Part shown: piece after piece, positions 17,957-26,548 of the stretch | Layout of the letters: each line of letters begins with the position of its first letter | How positions within the stretch are numbered: the first letter of the stretch is position 1 | Origin: Halorubrum salipaludis | GTDB taxonomy: Archaea > Halobacteriota > Halobacteria > Halobacteriales > Haloferacaceae | Direction of reading: 5' to 3' | Length of the DNA stretch: 64,000 bases | Assembly (NCBI RefSeq): GCF_002286985.1 | Contig: NZ_NSKC01000005.1 | Coordinates: 1-64,000 of the forward strand | Position numbers and translations under genes: made by a program | The notes under the pieces: generated by a model | Seen by the model: only the letters and a program-made list of their open reading frames with translations | Told to the model about the DNA's origin: nothing | Databases searched by the model: none

Positions 17957-18311
17957 GCGAGGTCGCCTCGGACGACCCTTCTCCGCGGCGTCGCCTCTCT
18001 CCGTCGACGCCGGTGTCGCCCGCGTAGCCAGAAGCGTGTGCCGAGATCGGGTGCGGCCGGTATCCGTGAAACGGCGATCGAGGAGGGGAGTGGGTCTCGC
18101 ACGGTAGTGGCGTGGCTGTTTATAAATCGGATTGCCGTGGCGCTGGCGGATGCTTATAACTGGTCCTCGCCGTCGCTCCCGGGTTTTAAAAGCCGTCTCG
18201 CCGCGATCGATCGGCGAGACTCACACCCGCTATCGATCGGAAAACGGCTCTCGGCGAGACGCCGCTTCAAAAGGCGGAATTCGGCGACGGCCGCCCGTCG
18301 CTACGGAGCGC
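17957..18311. other. Non-coding gap holding repeat copy B
   Basis: 355 bases between convergent genes. Apart from the TATA-containing repeat at 18,119-18,240, no gene or clear terminator is seen; the strongly GC-rich frames have no coding character. Confidence 0.6.
18119..18240 (+). repeat. TATA-containing dispersed repeat, copy B (longest)
   Basis: Contains three TATA-like boxes (TTTATAAATCGG, CTTATAACTGG, TTTTAAAAGCC) spaced 30-40 bases apart, then CGAGACTCAC and CCCGCTATCGATCG. Its first 41 bases match copy C (58,810) at 35 positions. Its middle matches copy A (238) at 23 of 25. The copies look like different subsets of the same modules. Confidence 0.7.
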
Positions 18312-19721
18312 TTACTCCTCTAAGACGCTCGACCACTGGCTGGTGTACGTCGCCTGCGCCGGCTCGAAGGAGACGCGCTCGCCGATCGCCCCTCCGTTGT
18401 CCTCGAAGGCGGCCACGTACTGCTCTTCGAGCGACTGACCGTATGCGTCGTTGAGGTACAGCGTCCCGGAGCTCTCGGCGCCGACCATGTCCCCCAGCGC
18501 GAGCTCGGCCATCGCCGGGCCCTGCAGGAGGTCGGACGGCGCGGTCCGGAAGACATAGCCGTTGTCGTCCAAGTCGGTCACGTCCGGGCTCGTCGAGGAC
18601 GGCGAGATCCCGACGACGCCGTTGGGGATGTACACCTGGTCGGCCACCTGGAGGTTCACGTTCGAGGAGGCGGGGCCGACGACGGCGCCGTAGCCGGCGT
18701 CGACGAGCGCGTTCGCGCCCGAGATGCCCGCCTGCGGGTCCGTCTGCGTGTCCTCGACGCGGGTGTCGACGGTGATGTCCAGACCGGCGTCGTTGACCTG
18801 GGTCGCCGCGAGCAGCGCGCCGTCGCGGATCGGACCCCCGAGCGGACCGAGGTCACCGGTCTCGGGCATCAACACGCCGATCTTCGCCTCGAACTCGCCG
18901 TCGATTCCGACGGGGTCCGCGGCCGTCGCGTTCAGGTCCTCGTCGGAGAGCTCGTTCCCGAACTCGAGCGTGTCGAGGGTGACGATCTCGCCGTCTTGGA
19001 AGTCCTGCACGTCGTACGCGGCGGTGGCGATGTCGCCGTTGACGTCGAAGTCGACGCTGGAGGACGCCCCGACGTAGTGGACGGGGTCGCCGGCCGCCAC
19101 GGTCTCGACCGCTTCGGGGAGGTTCTCCGGGCCGAACTCCTCGCCGCCGGGGTTCGCGACGGTCCGGATGCGGTCCCGGATGGCCTCGCCGTCGTTCTCG
19201 CCCGCCGCGGTCGCCGCGAGGATCTCGACCGCCATCGCGTCGTACGCCTGCGCGGTGAACACGCCGGGCGCGCTGTCGTACTCCGACTCGTACGAGTCGG
19301 CGAAGAACTCGGCGCCCGGGCCGCCCGCGGACGGCGCGGTCCCGATGACGTTGTTCATGTCGTTGTCGACCTCCCCGGGGAGGCTGGCGTCGATCAGCCC
19401 GTCGGGCACGACGATGTCGAGGTCGGGCGCGCCGTCGGCGAACTCGGAGTAGAAGTCGCGGAACAGCTGAATGCCGGACTCGGGGAAGCCGACGACCATC
19501 ACGGCGTCAGGCGCGCTGCCGCCGTCGCTCCCGTCCGAGCCGTCGGACCCGTCGTCGCCGTCCATCCCGTCGTCGCCGTCGCTGCCGTCGGAGCCGTCCT
19601 CGCCGTCGCTCCCGTCCGAGCCGTCGCCGCTCTCGGTCGAGCAGCCGGCGAGTGCCGCGATGCCGGCCACTCCGGCGCCCTTGAGTACGTCGCGTCGCTG
19701 TATGCGTTTCCTTCGCGTCAT
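18312..19721 (-). CDS. Branched-chain amino-acid-type ABC substrate-binding lipoprotein with swapped lobes
   Basis: Tat lipoprotein (RRDVLKGAGVAG, lipobox ALAGC at Cys27) with a DGSDGSDG linker to about residue 69. Normal LivJ-family proteins begin with the segment IGVLMPETGDLGPLG and end with the DAVMVVGFPESG...PGVFTAQAYDA half. Here the second half comes first (about 70-255) and the first half last (about 279-469), ending at YTSQWSSVLEE. This looks like a circular permutation. No permease or ATPase gene is adjacent. The ligand is unknown. Confidence 0.85.
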   Translation of the reverse strand: MTRRKRIQRRDVLKGAGVAGIAALAGCSTESGDGSDGSDGEDGSDGSDGDDGMDGDDGSDGSDGSDGGSAPDAVMVVGFPESGIQLFRDFYSEFADGAPDLDIVVPDGLIDASLPGEVDNDMNNVIGTAPSAGGPGAEFFADSYESEYDSAPGVFTAQAYDAMAVEILAATAAGENDGEAIRDRIRTVANPGGEEFGPENLPEAVETVAAGDPVHYVGASSSVDFDVNGDIATAAYDVQDFQDGEIVTLDTLEFGNELSDEDLNATAADPVGIDGEFEAKIGVLMPETGDLGPLGGPIRDGALLAATQVNDAGLDITVDTRVEDTQTDPQAGISGANALVDAGYGAVVGPASSNVNLQVADQVYIPNGVVGISPSSTSPDVTDLDDNGYVFRTAPSDLLQGPAMAELALGDMVGAESSGTLYLNDAYGQSLEEQYVAAFEDNGGAIGERVSFEPAQATYTSQWSSVLEE

Positions 19722-19910
19722 TCTGTTACGCTATACCATACGTGTGTTTATAAGTGTATCCACGCCCACAAATACCACAGCGGACCGATACGGTCCCGAT
19801 TTGAGGGCGGTAGCGCGTTCGAGACGCCGACTGCCGGCGTCTGCGCTCATCGCCGATCACCGCGAAACGGCGGTTAGTTACGGAAATCAGTCATGTCGCA
19901 GCGGGAGGTC

Positions 19911-21539
19911 TCAGTACCCCTGCGCGTTCCCGTCCTTTCGCGGCTCGGTCGCCGCCGAGAGGACGCCGTCCCGGCACCGCGCGATCTGCGCGCCGCCGAA
20001 CATGGCCGGCGGGAGCGTCAACACGTCGTGTCCCTTCCGAGCGAGCTTCGCGGCGGTCCCCCCGTCCCCGTGCGGTTCGAGCGCTAGCTCGCCGGTCTCG
20101 CGGTAACGCCACCGCGGCTCGTCGAGCGCCCGCTGGAGCGGCATCCCGTAGTCGACGAGGTTGGAGATCACCTGCACGTGCCCCTGGGGCTGCATGTACC
20201 CGCCCATCACGCCGAAGGCGGCCCAGTCGTCCTCGTCGAAGCGAACGAGCCCGGGGATCAGGGTGTGGAACGGTCGCTTGCCGGGTTCGAGGCGGTTCGG
20301 GTGGTCGGGATCGAGCGAGAACGACGCGCCGCGGTTCTGGAGGGCGATCCCCGTCTCGCCGGCGACGAGCCCGGAGCCGAACCCGGCGAACCGCGAGTTG
20401 ATGTACGAGACGACGTTGCCCGCCTCGTCGGCGACCGTCAGCAGGACGGTGTCGGCGTCCTCGGCGTTGGCGTCGGGGACGCCGAAGCTCACGTCGCGGT
20501 TGGCCGTCTCGCCGACCTCGGTCGCGCGGCGCTCCGCCCACTCCGCGGACGCGAGCGGCGGGACCTCCTCGTAGCTCGGGTCGGTGATGTAGCGGTGGCC
20601 GTCGTGGAACGCCACCTTCAGCGCCTCCGCGAAGTAGTGGACGCGCTCGGGGCTGTCGTAGTCGTACTCGCCGGCGCCCAGCTCAGCGGCGACGTTGAGC
20701 GCCTCCAGCGCGATGAGCCCCTGGTTGTTCGGCGGGAGCTCGTACACCTCCGCGCCGTTGTACGTCGTCGAGACCGGCTCCGGCCACTCGACCTCGAACG
20801 CCGCGAGGTCGTCGACTGTCATGAACCCGCCCGCCGCCTGTACCTCCGCGGCGATCGCCTCGGCGATCTCGCCCTCGTAGACCGCGTCCGCCCCCTCTTC
20901 GGCGATCAGCTCCAGCGACTCGCCGAGTCGGGGGAGCGTCACCTCCTGCCCGACCGCGGGCGATTCGCCGCCGAAGAGGTACGCCTCGCGGGCGTGATCG
21001 CTCTCGAACAGCTCCTCGCCGTGGGTCCACGCGTCCGCGATCACTTCGCTGACCGGGTACCCCTCCGTCGCGTAGCGGATCGCGGGCCGCAGCAGTCGGT
21101 CGAGCCCGAACTCGCCGAACCGCTCGGTGGTCGCCTCCCACCCGCGGGCAGTCCCCGGGACCGTCACCGTCTGGGCCCCCGTCATCGGCATCTCCACCTC
21201 GCTCGGGTCGTCGCCGTCGATGTCGTCGTCGGCCGCGAGCGCCTCGCGGGCGTTCTCGATCGTCGCGTCGGCGGGAGCGCCGCCGCAGGCGCGCATGGCG
21301 CCGACCTCGCCGTCGGCGGTGCGGTACAAGGCGAACACGTCGCCGCCGAGTCCCGTCGACGTGGGCTCGACGACGTTGAGCGCGGCGGCGGTCGCCACCG
21401 CGGCGTCGAACGCGTTCCCGCCGTCGCGCAACACCTCGATCCCCGCCTCGCTCGCGAGCGGCTGGCTCGTGGCGACCACGCCGCGCTGTCCGTACACCGT
21501 CGACCGTCGGGAGCCGAAGCGGTCCACGTCTGGGTCCAT
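19911..21539 (-). CDS. ggt: Gamma-glutamyltransferase
   Basis: Ntn-hydrolase that cleaves gamma-glutamyl compounds, 542 residues. N-terminal GGNAFDAAVATAAALNVVEP and TGLGGDVFALY are family signatures. The autoprocessing site, giving the catalytic Thr, lies in ADTVLLTVADEAGNVVSYINS; FGSGLVAGETGIALQNRG follows, as in the small subunit. GMPLQRALDEPRW near the end is typical. No signal peptide is seen, so it is probably cytoplasmic. A GTG at 21,545 is an alternative start. Glutathione is absent from most haloarchaea, so gamma-glutamylcysteine is the likely substrate. Confidence 0.9.
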   Translation of the reverse strand: MDPDVDRFGSRRSTVYGQRGVVATSQPLASEAGIEVLRDGGNAFDAAVATAAALNVVEPTSTGLGGDVFALYRTADGEVGAMRACGGAPADATIENAREALAADDDIDGDDPSEVEMPMTGAQTVTVPGTARGWEATTERFGEFGLDRLLRPAIRYATEGYPVSEVIADAWTHGEELFESDHAREAYLFGGESPAVGQEVTLPRLGESLELIAEEGADAVYEGEIAEAIAAEVQAAGGFMTVDDLAAFEVEWPEPVSTTYNGAEVYELPPNNQGLIALEALNVAAELGAGEYDYDSPERVHYFAEALKVAFHDGHRYITDPSYEEVPPLASAEWAERRATEVGETANRDVSFGVPDANAEDADTVLLTVADEAGNVVSYINSRFAGFGSGLVAGETGIALQNRGASFSLDPDHPNRLEPGKRPFHTLIPGLVRFDEDDWAAFGVMGGYMQPQGHVQVISNLVDYGMPLQRALDEPRWRYRETGELALEPHGDGGTAAKLARKGHDVLTLPPAMFGGAQIARCRDGVLSAATEPRKDGNAQGY

Positions 21540-21659
21540 GACCACACGTTCGCCGGCGCGCGGTTAAACGTCCCCCCGGACAGTTCCGGTGTCCCGGGGC
21601 GTATTATTTGTGAATAGGTAACGTTTAACGCATTTCGGCGCCTCAGGTAACGGGAACAG

Positions 21660-23963
21660 ATGACCAACCGGACCGAGACGGACGGCGGGGAGTCGAGCGC
21701 CGAGAGCCCGCCGACCGACGGGTCTCCCGACGATTCCGGCCGTGGTCCCGACGATTCCGGCCGTCGTTCCGACGACTCCGACCGTCTCCCCGACGACCCC
21801 GACCGCCGCCGCGTCCTCGGGTACGCGGGGCTCGCCGCGCTCGCGGGCACCGGCGTCGCCGGCGCCTGGTACGCCTCGCGGCCGGAGCCCGACGCGGAGC
21901 CCGGCGACGGGACCGACGAGGGCGACGACACCGACGGATCGGAGGATCCCGTGGAGGCCCCCGACGACGAGGTCCCGGCGGTGGTCACTCGGTACGCGCC
22001 CGACCTGTACTTCGGCGCGTTAGAGAAGTGGTACCCCACCGACCCGCGGCCGTACGTCGTCGAGACCGATGCGGGGGCCGTCGTCGACGGGTTCACCGCG
22101 CTCGACGAGTACTCGGCGGCGTTCCGCGAGACCGGGACGCCGCCCGCGCCCACCGTCTTCTACAACGTCGTCGAGGCGGCGCCGGGCGTCGACGCGGTGC
22201 AGTACTGGCTCTACTCGGCGTTCGACCAGTTCACGGTCAACTTCCACTGGCACGACTGGGAGCTGCTGCAGGTGTTTGTCGACCGCGAGAGCGGCGACCC
22301 GATACTGCTCTCCGCCAGCGCCCACTCCCGGGCCAGCCCGAACAACGAGTTCCTCGAGCCGGAGATCCCGGACGGCTCGCGGCCGGGGATCCTCTCTGAG
22401 GTGGGGTCGCACTCCAGCGCCAGCGAGGTCAACGGGCTCGTCCCCAGCTTCGAGCGGCTCCCGGTCGGCGACCTCGTCTCCGACGTGACCAACGACGCGA
22501 TCGACGTGTCGGCGGCCCTCCGCGCGCCCTTCGCCTACGGTCTCCCCCGAGACGAGGGCGCGCGGCTCCCGTTCGTCCTGCCGGAGCTCGACGGCTCCCC
22601 GCTCCACGAGCACCCCTCGCTGTCGATCGAGCGGAGCGACCTGATCGACGAGCGGGTGACGGTCGGGTCGTGGCGCGGGCTCCCGACCCCTCCCGAGGAC
22701 CTCCCCCTGCGCGAGCCCGGGCTCGTGATCGCCCACCCGGACAGCGCCGTCGACGCGGACGCGACCTACGCGCTCGAACCCCTCGCGCCGCTCGGCGACG
22801 AGATCGACGACTTTGTCGGCCCGCAGCTGAGCTTCGAGTTCGCGATCCCCGGGTTCGTCGAGGACGCGCTCGCGAGCCATATCACGTCGGTCGGCATCCC
22901 CTGGGAACAGGAGCGGTTCGCCGACCCCCTCTCGGACGTCACCGACCCCGCGCACCGGCGGCAGATCGACGGCGCGGAGCCCGACGGGCTCTCGAACCGC
23001 GTCGTCGGCCGGGTGCGACAGCTCCGGGCCGGGACCGCGGGCGCGCTCGACGGAGTCACGGACGGGGCCGCCGACGCGGTCGCGGACGTCGCCGGCGTGT
23101 CGCTGTTCTCGCTCCCGACCGAGTTGGCCGTCCGGCTCGCCAGCGAGGACCCGACCGCGACGGTCACCCGAGGCGGGGTGTTCGAGTACCTCCGCGTCGA
23201 GCCCGGCCCGCACCTCCTCGTCGCCAACGGGCCGGGGATCGCGCCGGTCGCGTCCCGGTTCGTCCACGAGGGCGGGCTCGCGCGGGTCGGCGGCGACGGA
23301 GAGCTCGCGGTCGTCGCCAGCGAGGACGCCGGCTGGATCCGGGGCGACGGCCGGGAGACGGACGGGATCGAGCGCGTGCGCGTCGTCGAGGACTACGCCG
23401 GCGTCGTCTACGACGGCGAGCCGGTCGAGACCGACCGGTTCGCGGTCGCGGTCCACCGCGAGGGCCGCTACACGGTCGAGGTGGTCGACAGGGCGGGAGT
23501 GCGCGGGGCGTACCGCGTGACGCCGGATTCCTTCGACGAGAACGGCGAGGCGGTCCGCGAGCGGGTCGAAACCGGCAAGGCGGCGCTCGTGCGGACGCTC
23601 CGCGACGAGCTCGACGAGCTGTACGCGCTCGCGGCGTCGCTCGCGCCGGACGACGAGGACGACGACTCCGAGAACGAGACGGACGAGGACCGCGACCGCG
23701 ACCGGACCGCGTCCGACCCGGTGCTCGACGGGATCTCCCGCGCCCGGGAGTCGGCGGCGGGGGCGGTCGACGCCGCGGAGAGCGGCGAGGAGCGAGCGGC
23801 GGACGACCGGCTCTCCGCCGCGACCTCGTCGCTGTGGGACGTTCGGGACGCGTTCCTGACCGACGATCAGGCGGGATACAGCGACGCGGCCGTGGAGGCG
23901 ATCGATCCGAAGGCGCTCGCCGGGATCGACCGCGCGAACGACGCCATCGACGCCGATCTGTGA
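21660..23963 (+). CDS. Large membrane-anchored protein with HWHDWE motif
   Basis: 767 residues, no assigned function. The N-terminus has imperfect PDDSGR/SDDSDR repeats, then one membrane segment (VLGYAGLAALAGTGVAGAWYA, about 57-77) and a long domain outside. Near residues 195-205, NFHWHDWELLQVFVD resembles the H-R/x-HDWE metal motif of NPP1/Vps62-like folds. A C-terminal helical, acidic region (DDEDDDSENETDEDRDRDR) ends in a coiled segment. The opening PDLYFGALEKWYPTDPRPYV also resembles Vps62-type proteins. It is the last gene before the island. Confidence 0.6.
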   Translation: MTNRTETDGGESSAESPPTDGSPDDSGRGPDDSGRRSDDSDRLPDDPDRRRVLGYAGLAALAGTGVAGAWYASRPEPDAEPGDGTDEGDDTDGSEDPVEAPDDEVPAVVTRYAPDLYFGALEKWYPTDPRPYVVETDAGAVVDGFTALDEYSAAFRETGTPPAPTVFYNVVEAAPGVDAVQYWLYSAFDQFTVNFHWHDWELLQVFVDRESGDPILLSASAHSRASPNNEFLEPEIPDGSRPGILSEVGSHSSASEVNGLVPSFERLPVGDLVSDVTNDAIDVSAALRAPFAYGLPRDEGARLPFVLPELDGSPLHEHPSLSIERSDLIDERVTVGSWRGLPTPPEDLPLREPGLVIAHPDSAVDADATYALEPLAPLGDEIDDFVGPQLSFEFAIPGFVEDALASHITSVGIPWEQERFADPLSDVTDPAHRRQIDGAEPDGLSNRVVGRVRQLRAGTAGALDGVTDGAADAVADVAGVSLFSLPTELAVRLASEDPTATVTRGGVFEYLRVEPGPHLLVANGPGIAPVASRFVHEGGLARVGGDGELAVVASEDAGWIRGDGRETDGIERVRVVEDYAGVVYDGEPVETDRFAVAVHREGRYTVEVVDRAGVRGAYRVTPDSFDENGEAVRERVETGKAALVRTLRDELDELYALAASLAPDDEDDDSENETDEDRDRDRTASDPVLDGISRARESAAGAVDAAESGEERAADDRLSAATSSLWDVRDAFLTDDQAGYSDAAVEAIDPKALAGIDRANDAIDADL

Positions 23964-24293
23964 GGGATCGCCGGCTCGTCAGGCGGTCACAGCCGAACGT
24001 CGCGGGCCGGCGGTTCGACCCCTCGTCATCGTACATGTATCGGTAACCGCTATACAAAATCCGACTCAGCAGTCGATCGCCGTTCGCGGTGCCGCGGCTC
24101 AGGCGCCGGACGTTCGACGCCGGACGAATCAGCCTCGACCGCTATCTCACGGAGAAAGCGTGGCCTCGGCACTCGAACCAGTAATTATTACCGACTTACG
24201 AGATTGTTTATAGAAAAGCTCGATCCCCACTAAAACGATAGATGGCGCAGGGATGATATCTAAGATGCGCCCCATGTAGAGGAATTCTATCGC
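23964..24293. other. Left junction region of the island
   Basis: 330 bases with no gene recognised. The composition changes from GC-rich to AT-rich just after 24,174, where the 14-base repeat also found at 45,611 ends. Confidence 0.6.
24161..24174 (+). repeat. Left 14-bp direct repeat (candidate attL)
   Basis: TGGCCTCGGCACTC, identical to 45,611-45,624, sits where composition changes. No tRNA gene was recognised around either copy. Confidence 0.6.
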
Positions 24294-25457
24294 TCAGTCG
24301 CTCTCTTCAAAGTCATATCCAGGATTGAGTTTGAACGTTTTGTCTCCGACTTGCAGTAGCGGTTCATTTTCACCAGCGAAGTTTCGAGCGGGGAAGCGAT
24401 ATGCCTCATACAAGTCCCGGTGGAGAGCAAAGAGCCGTTTCTTAATCTCGTCGCGTGTTAGCTCAAGGTCATACGAGTCTTCGAATACCAACGGGAGTGC
24501 CGTTTTATAGTAAACAATTGGTGTACCGATTCGATTCGGTTCTTCCTCCCCGATAAAATTCGAAAACGCAGTTGACAATGACGACATCAATAGTTCTCGA
24601 AGTAACTTTTCAGCTAGGCCTGCCTTTGAAGGAGCATCATCTATTTGCATTCCCTGGTGGACAATCGCATTTCGGGCGTTATAGACCGTTTCAACGACTT
24701 CTTCAATCTCATCGGAGAACTGGGATTCATCAACCTGTTCTTTCGCCACACGAAGAACAGCCTCATCGTCACTTTCCGTATTAGACCCAGATAACAAGCT
24801 ACCGAAGTGACCGCCCACCCACCTTCCCACCTGACTGTCACCATCAAAATCCTGCATAAGCTGCTCCTTTGCTGAAACAATTGCGTCCCTCTGAGAATCT
24901 GAAAGGCGCATATCCTCCGTCTTTTTGTCTACGAGCGCTTCAGAACCGGTCCAAAATGCAACAAGTCTGTCTTCGGATGCCTTTGTGGACAAACCATAGC
25001 TGTACCAGTTGAGCGCACGTTTGAGACTTTCCTCATTCTCAATTGACTCTGCGATGTTGGCATGTACTTGCTCTGCAATTGAGAGGACGTATCTACCGGC
25101 CTGTAGGGTAGAGTCAATCCGTTCCTTGTATGCTGCGTCGGCAGTAGTAACTTTGTACCGACTACCAACTGAAATCCCCTCTTCGAAGGTAAACGACAAC
25201 GCTCCAGTAATTATTCTTGCTTTGTCCTCAAGCTTGGTGTCTGCAATTTCTTCTGCCTCTTCGCGGTTCTCCGCCTCGTACTCGAACTCAAGAACACCGG
25301 AGATCTCGTCGACATTGTTTTTTGGTACGAGAGTTACGTCGAGGGTAGAGTCTCTGAACTCATACTTGGTGTCAATTTTTGTAGGACCATGAAGGCGGAA
25401 GGCGGCTTGATACCTTTCCATAGGAATTTCAGCAGACTGTGGTTGCTTAAACCTCAT
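24294..25457 (-). CDS. HEPN-domain protein (ApeA-like), probable defence RNase
   Basis: 387 residues. N-terminal beta-rich region of about 110 residues, then an all-helical region from ERIDSTLQAGRYVL. The stretch RALNWYSYGLSTKASEDRLVAFWTGSEALVD and the later YNARNAIVHQG resemble Apea-like HEPN domains; R-N-A-I-V-H (about 262-267) is the R-x4-H pattern of HEPN ribonucleases. In this setting a phage-defence role is likely but inferred. A GTG three bases upstream is an alternative start. It is the first gene of the island. Confidence 0.6.
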   Translation of the reverse strand: MRFKQPQSAEIPMERYQAAFRLHGPTKIDTKYEFRDSTLDVTLVPKNNVDEISGVLEFEYEAENREEAEEIADTKLEDKARIITGALSFTFEEGISVGSRYKVTTADAAYKERIDSTLQAGRYVLSIAEQVHANIAESIENEESLKRALNWYSYGLSTKASEDRLVAFWTGSEALVDKKTEDMRLSDSQRDAIVSAKEQLMQDFDGDSQVGRWVGGHFGSLLSGSNTESDDEAVLRVAKEQVDESQFSDEIEEVVETVYNARNAIVHQGMQIDDAPSKAGLAEKLLRELLMSSLSTAFSNFIGEEEPNRIGTPIVYYKTALPLVFEDSYDLELTRDEIKKRLFALHRDLYEAYRFPARNFAGENEPLLQVGDKTFKLNPGYDFEESD

Positions 25458-25553
25458 CACCTAGCTTGACTTCCAAAAGGATCCAACCAGAATACGATGA
25501 CATCCGGAGAATAGGGCTTGTCCTGTTCCGACCCCGATTAATTTGGAGTACAT

Positions 25554-25766
25554 TGCTCTGTTGAATCCGCAGAAGGCGTCGGGATCGGATCACCATACGG
25601 TCGGTTCAGTGTCGCTATCGAGCGGATCCTGAGAAGCAATCTTGCTAGAGAGGTGAGAAGAGAGACAGCATCGGGGAGATCGACCCAGCACATCAACGGT
25701 GAAAAGCAACCGAGTCGGTCCTTCAACAGTTGTGATCCCCGTGCCGTCGTTGGATTCAACAGAGCA
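25554..25766. mobile_element. 213-bp MITE-like element with 15-bp inverted ends and 8-bp target duplication
   Basis: Perfect inverted ends TGCTCTGTTGAATCC (25,554-25,568) and GGATTCAACAGAGCA (25,752-25,766). The flanks carry the 8-base direct repeat GAGTACAT (25,546-25,553 and 25,767-25,774), the footprint of transposition. It is too short for a transposase. Insertion hit the last codons of the neighbouring DUF6884-like gene. Confidence 0.85.
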
Positions 25767-26481
25767 GAGTACATAGATGTCGTGTACCTTCGGGATTCTC
25801 TCTCATCTGTTCGAGGTTCCTCTGACTCTCGATGTTCTCAACCAAAGTGAGTAGTTCTCTCCCTCGTAATTCAAGCCACGTTGTCCCGAGTTGGCTCCGC
25901 TCAGACTCGGTTGCAGGAATCCAATAGCAGTCCCCGATGAATTCTTTGCTCCCCTTAGACGCGAACGCGAATGCTGTCGTCTCTTCCGGTATCGAGGTTA
26001 ATGCGTCCTGAGCAGCAATCAGATACTTCGTCCCTAATGCGACGAAGACCAAGTCGTAGCCTTTGCCAAGGATTTGCCGGAGGTCCTGAGGGATATTCTT
26101 CTCCTGTCCAACAGCTGCTACTAACTCGTTGTTGGTCATTGTATTTACGTCAAGGTTCATCCGTTCTGCCCGTTGTCGAACCTGCTCAATCTCGCTGAAC
26201 GTACACTCGTAAGAAGGGATCTCTGTCCCAGCAGGGAGGACACCAAACCCGGCAGAGATGATACGCCAATCAACATTGGCGAACTCCGAAAGCTGTTGTA
26301 CGGCTGATTCGATATGCTCGTGCTCGCGTCCCGTGTACATCTCAGCCGCCGAAGCGACAGCATCAGGATACTCCATCAGTAACTCTGTCCGCTCTCTCGA
26401 ATCTATCTCTTCGGGGCCGATTACGGCGTCAAATCGCTTCGTTCCGGAGCAAGGTGAGATAACGAGCACATCTAATGCCAT
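25756..26481 (-). CDS. DUF6884-like protein, 3' end altered by MITE
   Basis: 241 residues. SPCSGTKRF (8-16) and WRIISAGFGVLPAGTEIPSYE mark a YaaA/DUF6884-like protein; such proteins turn up in defence neighbourhoods but have no firm role. The last codons come from the MITE at 25,554: the tail now reads CTLLC, and removing the element with one target copy would give CTPN, so the change is minor. It is divergent from the GIY-YIG-like gene with 67 bases between, suggesting a shared control region. Confidence 0.6.
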   Translation of the reverse strand: MALDVLVISPCSGTKRFDAVIGPEEIDSRERTELLMEYPDAVASAAEMYTGREHEHIESAVQQLSEFANVDWRIISAGFGVLPAGTEIPSYECTFSEIEQVRQRAERMNLDVNTMTNNELVAAVGQEKNIPQDLRQILGKGYDLVFVALGTKYLIAAQDALTSIPEETTAFAFASKGSKEFIGDCYWIPATESERSQLGTTWLELRGRELLTLVENIESQRNLEQMRENPEGTRHLCTLLC

Positions 26482-26548
26482 CGGTGTATTCTTATTCTGA
26501 ATGATTACTCAGAGAACGAAACTCTTTGTGTGCGTACCGGAGTAGCAT

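Noticed and set aside
24161..24174. tRNA gene as the attachment site
   Set aside because: No cloverleaf or T-loop sequence is seen around either copy of the 14-base repeat.
25538..25774. 78-residue minus-strand frame spanning the MITE
   Set aside because: It is produced by the element and its target copy, and has no independent start or known domain.
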